In this document: piece after piece, positions 6,352-15,281 of the stretch
Layout of the letters: every line of letters begins with the position of its first letter
Position numbering within the stretch: position 1 is the stretch's first letter
The notes under the pieces: generated by a model
Seen by the model: only the letters and a program-made list of their open reading frames with translations
Told to the model about the DNA's origin: nothing
Databases searched by the model: none
Origin: Polymyxa betae
Taxonomy: Eukaryota; Endomyxa; Phytomyxea; Plasmodiophorida; Plasmodiophoridae
Length of the DNA stretch: 20,626 nucleotides
Reading direction: 5' to 3'
Assembly (NCBI GenBank): GCA_003693705.1
Contig: RBZT01000625.1
Coordinates: 1,284 to 21,909 of the forward strand
Made by a program: the position numbers and the translations under genes

Positions 6352-8385
6352 CTACTGACTAGTCATGTAAATATTTGTGATGACGAATCGCCTGGTAGCC
6401 AGATAAAAGCCGAACTTCTCGAAATATTCCTGCATCATGCTCGATAACCGCTGCTTAGCGACTTCTCTCAAATCCCGGAATAGGAAATGCTGCCCACCAA
6501 GCATGAACGGAATATCATCGACAGAAGTGCTGCTGTCTTGCGATTCTTTATCTGGAGGTGAACTCGGATCACAAATTTTCGAAAATGCTACGTAGGGATT
6601 GCTGTCCAGAGCAACAATACATTTGTCCAGTGGATGCCAACTAAACTTTTCATGGCACAGCCTAAAAATCGTTGATAAGCAATTGAAGCATAACAAGTTG
6701 CGGTACAGACAGTTCTGCAGGGGCGAATTGCTTCTTGTAGCGCATCTTAGGGCAATTGTGAACGTAATACCCCAGATAGTAATATCTTAGGTCAGGGAGA
6801 AGAGAATTTGGAACCAGGGAGAGCTCATACAGAGCTGACCAAACTCCAAGCGAAAGAAAGGCGTAATCAGGGTCGTAAAAGAAATACACAGACGAGACCT
6901 ACATAATATATCAACAATCCGGTAAAGAAACAATGAAAAAGCAGAAAATTCAGATAAGCAAAATGGCATACAGAAATGGTCAGCAATGACTGAGCCGTAC
7001 ACATTTGGGCAATATATCGATAACAGATACGCCAATCAGCTTATCGTCGAATCGATACTCGACATGGAATGAGCCATAGGAAATATTCGGGTCGGCGGTC
7101 CGCTGCGTTATTATTGGCGAATCACACAGGAAGTTCCGATACTGCTGTTCGGAAAGTCTGTCGATTTCGTCTTTATGAACAGCAACTTGATACAAGCGGT
7201 AGATATCGAAAGCCTCCTTCGAAAATTGAGCCGGACAAAGACGAGCTGAGAAGCGAACATAAGCTTTCGCTGAAGATTTAGAAGCCTGAGAGGTTTTCGG
7301 CTTCTTCTGGTTTGGTACTTTGAATCTTGCAAACGAGTCGCAAGAGAGATGTAGAAACCCGTTATCATCATTAGAGATTGCGATCGAGTGCTCACCATCT
7401 CGAAGCTGTAAACCCTGAAGGGCGGAGCACAGTTTTGCAGCTATAGCTCGTGGTGCGGCTAACGTTTTGGATTTCTTTCGTCGCCAACTAGCAAGAACCA
7501 GAGCGACATTACAAACGAATTCGTTCTTGAATAATTTGACGTTGTAACTGGATATGGGGTTCTCGCCTGACGATTTCTGGGCCTCATCAATTGCACACCT
7601 CAGGTATGATTGCATTTCGGTGAAAGCAATCTCCGCGGCATCTGCCCCAACGAATTAGCAAATAGAACTTGCAAGGCCCGAAGTCCGAAAGCCTTATCAG
7701 GAGAAACATAGGCACACTGAAAAGAAAATAATGTCGAGTGGCTTAAGGCTTATAAATCATCAAATTCTGCTAGAAAGGAAACAGAGTCGCAATATCCATA
7801 CCTGGAGACTGAGAAATCATGTCAGCCGAAGATTCCTTCTTCTTCGGCCCGAACTTGACATAATTGTCAAACTTATTTTTGACTTTCCTATGTTGCCGGC
7901 TGGGTCGGAAATCAGGAACATGAAGCCGAATAGTCCTATGAAGGATATGCAAGAGATTTATACATGATTGATTCTGAACCCATACCAGTTTGGACAGCAA
8001 GACAGTTTATTATCTGGGAGATAAATATAAGCCCCAGACCTTCTCCAACCACGATCTATCAAGGCCTGAAAAGCACTATCAGCGACCAATCATAAAAGAT
8101 GACAAACGAGCATCGCAACAAATTTAGGATCGATTATAAGAGCAATCTGAGTATATAAAATATTTGTAATCATCCATATAACAACGATGAAGAGATTTTG
8201 ATGCAGAAAAGAGTAACCGAAGACCAGAAAAAAGAAACCTGATAATCAGATGGCGTAATAAGCTGGGAATCGACCCCATAAGAGATCCGTCCCGATTTGG
8301 ACGACGAAGCGCAGTAACCACAGGAGCTGGCGCCGGTTCCATACAAGGCGATCTGGGAGCGCCCTTCTGATCCGTTTTGGTCCAT
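6352..8385 (-). CDS. ATE1: Arginyl-tRNA-protein transferase (ATE1), six exons, 499 aa
   Basis: The enzyme transfers Arg from Arg-tRNA to N-terminal Asp/Glu (and oxidised Cys) of proteins, marking them for the N-degron pathway. Exons run 8385-8239, 8065-7986, 7935-7802, 7641-7001, 6898-6711 and 6661-6352. All donors are GT and acceptors AG, the phases match at every junction, and the sum is exactly 500 codons. Introns are 173, 50, 160, 102 and 49 nt. Conserved N-terminal cysteines are present as SSCGYC (C22, C25) and SCCPNW (C72, C73), with RISYG and ALIDRGWRRSG between them. The C-terminal domain has YGSFHVEYRFDDKLIGV, then VIDILPKCVSS spanning the exon 4/5 junction, YDPDYAFLSLGVWSA, and PKMRYKKQF. 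The length suits the family (about 500-520 aa). The ATG at 8385 gives the shortest N-terminus before the Cys motif. I see no frameshift or missing motif, so the gene looks intact. Confidence 0.93.
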
Positions 8386-9472
8386 CGTAAGCGATCGGTC
8401 AAACCGAGATCCGCGAAACAGCAAGTGATTAATAATATGAGATCCAGAAGGATCCCTCCGTAAACAACTCACATTAGACAATGACTAGTAACATATCATT
8501 AGCAGAATAGCCTTATCAAATTCAGTTTATAAGACACCATATGGGGTGGTTTGGGATAGGAATTACTATAGATTTATATAATGAACTTAACAATCTCTTT
8601 GCATTTTTTGCATTCATAGCATCAATCAGCAGACATCACTCCACCGGAGAACTTTGGAATCAATTTTGGTCCCTTGAAGTAGGGTTCGCTTGCAGCTGCT
8701 GTTCAGCGCATCTGCAGATTGGCCTGTCGTGTTCGGTTTATTAGATCACATACTGGTTTGGTTTAGCGAAGGATTTGCTTACAAATGTTCCGTTTAAGGG
8801 AAAGCTTTCTTCAAGTGCTGGTTGTTCGCTTCCAAACCGTCATTAAGACATCCGAATGTAGAGCGTTTAAAGGCTTACTTCTTCAACTTGATATTTTTCC
8901 TGATAGCAGGCTTTCTTAGTAACTGTTCCGAAGAACATCATTGTGCGTTCGAAATTGAAACGTCTTTGATCCACAAGCAATTGTGATTTCGTCGAATCAG
9001 TCGAGCTCATCTCATCAACGACAGTTGGACTCTGCCAAATGAATGCGGAGCCTTTCTTGAGAGCACTTTTTTTGAATCAGGTTTCGACAATGAAATCGAG
9101 AGATGGCAGTTGAATACGAACTATGTGTCGTTTGCGGTGATGATGATGCTGAAATCGCTGACATTTTATAAGAACAAACGTAATGACAGACAGTTTGTTC
9201 GATTGTATTGCAGATCCGTTCTATCAAATCATCAAAAATGGCCGCGCTCGTCAATAGCATTTATGTTGCAAAACGGAAACGGCAGTGAATCGATCATATA
9301 TTAGCACCGCCATCGACAAATGCTTTAAAACTCACAATAGAGCCATATGAGTTGCAGAGATTCCAAAAACGTGAAAAGTTGCATTCGAAGCGAACGTATT
9401 TGGCATGGAGCGGTGGAAAACGGCGTTCTTGCACCTCTGAATGCGAACGACAAGATTCCGTTAGAATATGTT
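8386..9472. other. Intergenic region upstream of ATE1
   Basis: About 1.1 kb between the ATE1 start and the stop of the mitochondrial-carrier gene, both on the minus strand. Short ORFs (8541-8744 plus; 9015-9260 minus; 9294-9554 minus) show no family resemblance. The 9352-9627 plus ORF is antisense to the last carrier exon. The ATE1 promoter should lie here, but I cannot point to a specific element. Confidence 0.5.
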
Positions 9473-11008
9473 TTATACAGAATTTTTTAGCGACAATTTT
9501 TTCACCAGCTCGTAGCAGGCGAAAGTTAGAGCACTGCCCGGTATTGCCATGCACATTCTCGGCCCGATTCCTTTGGTCATACCTGACAGACCTGCAGAGA
9601 AATTACCTAATTGCAAGGGCGATATAAATAACCAACCTTCGGTTCGTATGACGCCCAGAAGGATGCTAAAAAAGCCGATTGGCTTTGAAGAAGTTTGAAT
9701 ACGAACCTTGGCAACATCGAGCGGATTCGAGACGATGACGCTGGCGGCTCCAGCTGTTGCACCTGCAGAGTCGAATGTTCATATCATGGTCCGATAATTC
9801 GTGTCATGTTCTTGCTACCCGCCAGCAAATAAACCGGGATTGGTGGTGAATGACGCGGGTCATTGTGTAGAAGCTCTTTTGTGAACTCGTATGTACAAAA
9901 CCAGGCCGCTGATGCTAAAGACAATCATGAGTGCTGACGAAAGCATTTAACAATAAAACGAAATGAATTGATACTATAGCAAAGAAAAACCCATTAAAAA
10001 AGCAAAGAGGAAGCCCATAAAAAAAGCAAAGAAGAAACCAATAAAAAAAACGCAAAATCCTATAAAAAAAACCAAGAAAAAATAAACCCTAAGTGTAGGC
10101 ATGTTCTTGAGTCTCAATAGAGTAAGAGACAAGTGTAACGAATTCTAGGTAGCCCTTTTACCTGGTCCATGTGCTAGCACACTGCCAGCCAGACCTCTAT
10201 AGAGACCCGGGAACCCATTCATTCTCCAGACGTCTCTCAGGACCTTCCTAGCTGTCGGCACCGTCGTTGGGGTGATGGTCGCTGGGGCGCCATAGTCCAA
10301 CTGGGCTGTGGATACCATGAGGCGAACGGAGACAACCTCGGCCGGCGTGTGAGCGATCAGACTCGCGACATCGGCAATGAAGCCGGCGGCGAAGCCGATC
10401 GCAGCTTTCGATGCGAGCTGAGATGACGATTCGAGATTGATTAGCGACTGCTTGAGGTATTCGTAAACGCCAAAATAGATAAGCTGGCCTGGAATGTTGC
10501 CAAGCGTGCTGGGCAATAGACCTCGGAATAGCCCCTATACATCTAGGTTTTAATCAACCTTACGAAACTGAAGCAATTCAAGAAAAAAGTGAAAAATGGT
10601 AAATCGAAACTATGGGGTGGCTTGAACAGGTTTTCTCAACAGACATAGAAAATTTTGTATAAATGAAAGGCAGCAAATAGATGAAGACATCTTACACGAA
10701 CTCCTTCTCGCTGAATAATAGAGCGAGCAGTCGCCCAGGCACCCATAGGCACCTTCGACCCACAATAATGCTGTTGTCGCGCCTTCAACAACTCCAAAGG
10801 ATGCAAGATGGTATCATGCAATAGAAAGAACGTCTACACAAACCATGAGACAAATCTCACAAGCGAGAATTCCATTACAAACCGTATTGAAGAGAAGATA
10901 TCTGGGAATGTCCATGTGCTCCCAGCAAACATCATCGATTTCATGGCTATTTAGTGAGTCGCTGACGATATTGTGAGGGCCTTTGCCCGGCGACGCCGCC
11001 TCTAACAT
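9473..11008 (-). CDS. Mitochondrial carrier (SLC25) family protein, SLC25A44-like, six exons, 325 aa
   Basis: A predicted inner-membrane transporter with three repeated halves. Exons run 11008-10883, 10833-10696, 10534-10162, 9914-9819, 9762-9637 and 9591-9473. Phases match throughout and the total is 326 codons. Introns are 49, 161, 247, 56 and 45 nt. The carrier signature occurs three times: HPLELLKARQ (residues 53-62), TPAEVVSVRL (151-160) and NPLDVAKVRIQ (257-267). Also present are GLFRGLLPSTLGNIPGQ and GIGPRMCMAIPGSALTF. The second signature, with Ser in VVS and LM following, and the spacing of the first helix fit SLC25A44 (branched-chain amino-acid transport in animals). The substrate here is inference. 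The first intron is the least certain junction: without it the frame runs into TGA, and with it the distance to the first Pro-motif fits the family. The 45-nt last intron is stop-free and a multiple of three. Confidence 0.88.
9987..10085 (+). repeat. 24-bp minisatellite inside a carrier intron, encoding KPIKKAKR-type units in one frame
   Basis: Four units at 9987-10010, 10011-10034, 10035-10058 and 10059-10082 keep an exact 24-bp phase. On the plus strand one frame reads KPIKKAKR, KPIKKAKK, KPIKKTQN, PIKKTKKK and then a stop. The array lies wholly within the 9915-10161 intron of the carrier gene, on the opposite strand, where it forms a pyrimidine-rich tract in the pre-mRNA. The Lys-rich octamer recalls histone-H1-type tails, but no start codon or upstream gene was found. 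Confidence 0.75.
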
Positions 11009-11451
11009 GCTGCCTCCCCCAAACCTCTAATAACCCGACGCAGTTCTTGCAACGACGCTGCGTTGCGAAAAACCATTCCGAGCCCGCCAATAGAAAGCGT
11101 TTTGGTACTCGTCTCTGTTCCATCAAACGAATAATTCCACTGTCAGAAGTGACAAACCCATCATGACTTTTCAACTTCTTTGAATATTTCTCAGTCTTTC
11201 GGTCAGTGCAATGGGCTAATGCTAATTAGTCAACTTAGGTCAGTACAACAGGCTTATGTTTCTAAGCCAGCTTAGATTTCTATAGCAACCAGATGCTTTA
11301 GACGGAACCATCAGAGGTGTTTTGTTGAAGATGAGAACCCTGCAAGAAATGTTGGGGCTGCGAAATGGCGCAGTCATCATAAAGAGCGTGACGGTGACGC
11401 TCCTCTCCCTATCCCCCTCAACGTGGCTCAGTGAAGCCAGAGTGGCTCACC
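11009..11451. promoter_or_regulatory. Divergent intergenic region between the carrier and the secreted-protein gene
   Basis: The two start codons face away from each other across 443 bp, so promoters for both should lie here. It contains an imperfect direct repeat, GGTCAGTGCAATGGGCTAATG at 11201-11221 and GGTCAGTACAACAGGCTTATG at 11239-11259 (four mismatches in 21). No TATA-like element in a convincing position was found. The minus ORF 10947-11174 overlaps the carrier start in another frame and is probably chance. Confidence 0.4.
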
Positions 11452-13618
11452 ATGCCGCTCTCGCTCCTGATCATCGTCCTGTTCGGCGTGCGAGCCGATG
11501 CCACTTGGTATCGACGCCAGAAAGCGCCCATCAAGCAGTCGGATTTCCCGCTTCCTGAAGTCATCTATACGGTCGATCGGGGTCTGGACGCCATGACGAA
11601 GCACGAGATGCCGCCGCCAAACACCATTCTCCATTCGATCCACAATCTTATCGCTGAAGTCGACGACAAGATCGGCCTTGTTGCCGCGATTGCCCATCGG
11701 CGATTTGCCAATTATCCGGAAGTCGTAAACCTGCTGCGGCGAAGTTTCTCGATCCGATCGCGGGCGGTGCCGCCGCGCAGCGAAAAAGAATGGCCCACCG
11801 ACCATTATGCATTGCTCAAGCTGCTTCTGGCCGGGTTCCGCTTCGACATGGGCCTGTACCTCTATCGGCATCCGTTGATGTCCATGACACGTCTGGCCGC
11901 CGTCATGCCCTTCCTCGAGAACCGAGACGTTCGCGTCGCCGTCAATCGCTTCATGGAGGCGGGACGTTCGCAGGAGATTATGGAACTGCTCTCGATCACG
12001 GATTTTCGTGACGACCTCGTCAACACTTCAGTCGGATTGCATGCGGCGTTGGACGCCATGCATCGTGATGATGCGTTGGCTTTCGAATCGCTTGTCTGGC
12101 ATCGATCGTCGATCAAATGGATCAATAAGAAGATCGGGATTGTGCTGGATACGCTCCTGCATATAGCTGTGCGGAGAGGGAAGCTCTGGGCTGTTGCTCG
12201 TCTATGTCAAGTACCCAGTATCGATATGCGAGCTGCTAATGGCGACTATGAGACGGCTTTGGACCTGGTCGAGCCCGAATCTGATATCTTCAACGTCATG
12301 ATGCATTGGATCGAGGTCCGCCATCGTCGCAGTGTCGAATGCTCGCTTGGCGTTCCGCCTACCGACTCGCTTGGCCGCGATGCCCTAAATGCCGCCATGG
12401 GTGATAAAAAGCTAATCCAGGCTATGTTCTACAATCCCGTGGACCGGTCCGGAGGGCAGACGCCGCCGTCGTTACAATCGCCGATCGTCTCGACGGATAG
12501 TGAGCCGCCGCGAATCCGGCCGTATTATGCGCCGGATGCTGGCGAGATTCAGCGCGCGGACGAGCCTCTTTCGAAGCCGTGGCCGACAAGCGATTGTCAG
12601 AACCCGGCAACTGAACGATTGGAATATTCGCGGCCTCAGATCAGGGTTGAGAAGGTGAGCAGATTTGTCGCCTTTCGAATTGGTTACTGAATGGTTGTTG
12701 TAGGCAGCTGTTGTTGAGCCCAAATATCACGTACCGAACGGATATGGTGCTACCGCTTATTCGCATCCAGATGCAGGTGTTGCTGAGCCTAAATATCATG
12801 TACCGAACGTATATGGTGCAACCGCTTATACGCATGTAGAGGCAGGTGTTGCTGAGCCCAAATATCATGTACCGAACGGGTATGGTGCTGCCGCTTATTC
12901 CCACGTAGAGAAGGCGGAGCCTGCTACCCAGCGATCTTCTGCTGGGTATTCTGTTGCACATGGAAAGGGTGTCTCTTCTACCAGCTCGCAGATCTCTATC
13001 GTTAACGAATCGACAGCACCCGCATTTAGCAATTCACAATCATCCATTTTCTCTCAATCTACATTGCCGTATTACGACAACAGATCGAATCCGCCGATGT
13101 CTCCTACAGCTGGTCTGGTTGTGCGCACAACTCGACCGCATTTGAACGACCCGAACTCTGGAGCACTGCCGTCGCTTCTTGCAAAGCGAGGCACTTCAAA
13201 CGACATTGTGGTGTGCGACAAGGTGTCGTCAGCTGTCGCCGAGTGCACCCCCAAATCGGTTGACGCCAATAGGCAGCGCTCTCAGCAGCCACATTCCGTC
13301 CAAAATCCAGGAAGTGCTGGTTTGAATGCGCAGCCGCAGCCCGAATTCCATTCTCCGTCAGCAGAAGAGCTGGCGCCGGTACCCAGCGGCTGCCAGAAAA
13401 CGCAGAGGTTCTTGTTTTCCCGAATGTTGCTGAAGCTGATCGCCGCGATGTTCGAGGCCGGTGAGATCACGATGGCTCAGAAAGGCACCCTTAAGGACTT
13501 CGTCGTTAAACAAGATCCGGCGATTCTGGCGGCCGCCGATCTGTACGAAGCTGATCGCGACTTGGACGAATTTAAAGATACGTTGATTCGCCTGAGTATC
13601 TGCTCCAGATGCCCTTAA
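11452..13618 (+). CDS. Secreted protein with ankyrin-like segment and 23-residue tandem repeats (705 aa)
   Basis: Exons are 11452-12654 and 12704-13618. A 49-nt intron with donor GAGAAG/GTGAGC and acceptor TTGTAG/GCAGCT keeps phase 0 on both sides; without it the frame stops at 12690. The ATG at 11452 is followed by a hydrophobic signal peptide (MPLSLLIIVLFGVRADA); a GTG at 11431 would bury it. Residues 30-230 are helical, with SRAVPP and FLENRDVRVAV. Residues 233-290 (DTLLHIAVRRGKLWAVARL, TALDLVEPESDIFNVM) look like ankyrin-type helix pairs. Exon 2 opens with three 23-residue repeats beginning EPKYHVPN, then a Ser/Gln-rich linker, then a compact helical C-terminus (FSRMLLKLIAAMFEAGEITM, then acidic residues to about 700). 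The family is not recognised by name. A frameshifted paralogue of exon 1 faces it at 13761-14715. Secretion suggests an effector or surface protein, which is inference. Confidence 0.75.
12716..12922 (+). repeat. Three in-frame 69-bp tandem repeats
   Basis: Units start at 12716, 12785 and 12854, each beginning with codons for EPKY. The first two cover the whole 23-residue unit and the third diverges at its last residues. All lie in exon 2 of the secreted protein. Tyr, Pro, Gly and Ala dominate. Differences between units are mostly single-base, consistent with fairly recent expansion. Confidence 0.9.
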
Positions 13619-13760
13619 AGTCTTATTTATCCAATGAATAAGCCACCGCTTAAATACACGAAATTTTCAAGCGACGTTGTCTCTCTGGGGCTATAATAAT
13701 GGCAAGGTAATAGACATAGCTGGCTTTCAAAAATATATGTTTCCATTCTGGCAGTGATTT

Positions 13761-14715
13761 TCAACCGCTAATGATCATGGGATTCAACGGCGACCATGGC
13801 GGCGGACGCCGGGCGCTCGTCCATCCTCTATGTCGAGCGATCGTCTCTTGTAAAATAACATTGAAGATGTCTGAATCGGGCTCAGCCAGGTCCAAAGCCG
13901 CCTCATGGTTGAAGTTAACTGCTCTCAGATCAAGCCCGGGGACTTGACATTGCCGTGCAACAGCCCAAAGCTTGTCGCGTCGCACAGCAATATGCAGGAG
14001 CGTATCCCGCCACCATCCGATCCGCCAATTGATCCAGGTCGACGCCGATCGATGCCCGACAAAGTGCCGAGAGCGCCACCTCATCGTTACGATTCATTGC
14101 ATCCAGGACCAGATAGACGCCGATCGGCTGTCGCCATAACGTATCACCAAACAAAGGGATCTCCAGCAAAGCCGCAATCTCCAGCGACCGATTCGCGTCC
14201 ATGAACTGGGCCAGCACGGCGCGCACATCGCGGTTCTCGAGGAACGGCGCGATCGATGGCAGATGCGCCGCCGAGACACGAACGCGCTGCATGTACTGGC
14301 CCATATCGTACCGATGGCCGGCCAGCAGCAGGTCGAAGAGCATGGCCGGGTCCGTGGGCCATTGGTCGTCCGGGGGCGGTACGGCCCGCGATGTCAGCGG
14401 GTAACGGCGACCGAGCAGGGCCAGCACGGCCGGATTGGCGGCGAGGCGGCGATGGGCGATGGCCGAGACAATGTAGTCCTGGCCTCCGACCTCCATCATG
14501 ATTCTCTGCAGCGAGCATAGAATAACGGCCGGCGACCCGAACGCGATGGTGTCTGCCAAGGCGTCGAGTTTCCGATCGATCTGGTAGACGAGATTGGCGG
14601 GCGATAAATCGACCTGGTAGACGCGGTCGACGTTGTCATAGCCAAGAGAGAAAACGGATCTGGCTGCATATATTAGAACGCAGCAGATGACGACGACCTG
14701 GAGATAGAAGGTCAT
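13761..14715 (-). pseudogene. Frameshifted paralogue of the secreted ankyrin-like protein
   Basis: ATG at 14715 (a GTG at 14724 lies upstream) begins with a hydrophobic signal peptide (MTFYLQVVVICCVLIYA). The first frame, to 13930, shares with the gene at 11452 the order AIAHRRLAANPAVLALL, LTSRAVPPP, then FLENRDVRAVLAQFM and LDAMNRND. From about 14080 the similarity continues in a second frame, 13761-14084: DTLLHIAVRRDKLWAVARQ, then LDLAEPDSDIFNVI. A one-base-equivalent shift therefore lies between about 14080 and 14010. The second frame ends shortly after the ankyrin-like part and has no counterpart of the repeat-bearing exon. Most likely a pseudogene. A sequencing error would be the main alternative; an intron is unlikely because the conserved blocks abut. 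Confidence 0.65.
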
Positions 14716-14736
14716 CGGGGTCACGCCTTAGCTCCA

Positions 14737-14940
14737 CTAAGCCAATCTGTGGGGGTCGAGACCCCTTCCACTGAGTTTATGTCGCTTAGCCACGGGATTT
14801 GTTACAACTGGACTGGAGTCGGACCCATTGACGGTTGACGCGTTGATTCCCATAGACACTTGACAACTGATAGGTGACATAAGCTGCTGGGCCGGGGCCC
14901 CACTAGTGTTCGGAAGTGACTCTGATGAAGAGTTTTCCAT
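14737..14940 (-). CDS. Hypothetical Ser/Asn-rich small ORF (67 aa)
   Basis: An ATG at 14940 opens a frame rich in Ser, Asn and Pro that ends in a basic stretch (AKRHKLSGRG). It lies between the start of the frameshifted paralogue and the stop of the EST1-NYN gene, all on the minus strand. It could be a small gene, an upstream exon, or chance. No family recognised. Confidence 0.22.
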   Translation of the reverse strand: MENSSSESLPNTSGAPAQQLMSPISCQVSMGINASTVNGSDSSPVVTNPVAKRHKLSGRGLDPHRLA

Positions 14941-15281
14941 ACTGAGGCTAAACTGCAACCGATGAAGACGGCCAACTATTGAGACTATATTAAACGCAAC
15001 TACTGGAACACTGTTCCTGCTTGCTCATCGTAGAGGTTGAGGCAACGATCATACGCTATGATATAGAAGAATAATTTGATTTTTGGAAAATACGGAATTG
15101 TAACGTTTGCTCGTATCCATCGAAGCAAACGATCATTCTGTATTATACAAAAATCAGACCTGGAAGTAATCACCTCCAACAAGCTACCAGACGAATTTCA
15201 CAAATCGCTGTTGCATAGAGACAACGTAAAATTCGACGCATCAATGACATCACGATGCCACGGGCAGCGGATCGCATGCAA

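Noticed and set aside
6980-7615. A single 211-aa ORF as a stand-alone gene
   Set aside because: It is exon 4 of ATE1 with intron sequence at the lower end; the neighbouring exons carry the rest of the family motifs.
11428-11871. 147-aa minus-strand ORF opposite the secreted protein
   Set aside because: Antisense shadow; the plus strand has a signal peptide and paralogue conservation.
12716-12922. CRISPR-like array
   Set aside because: Units are contiguous 69-bp in-frame coding repeats without spacers, in a eukaryotic gene.
12641-12961. Minus-strand ORF with internal repeats
   Set aside because: The periodicity comes from the 69-bp repeats that are coding on the plus strand.
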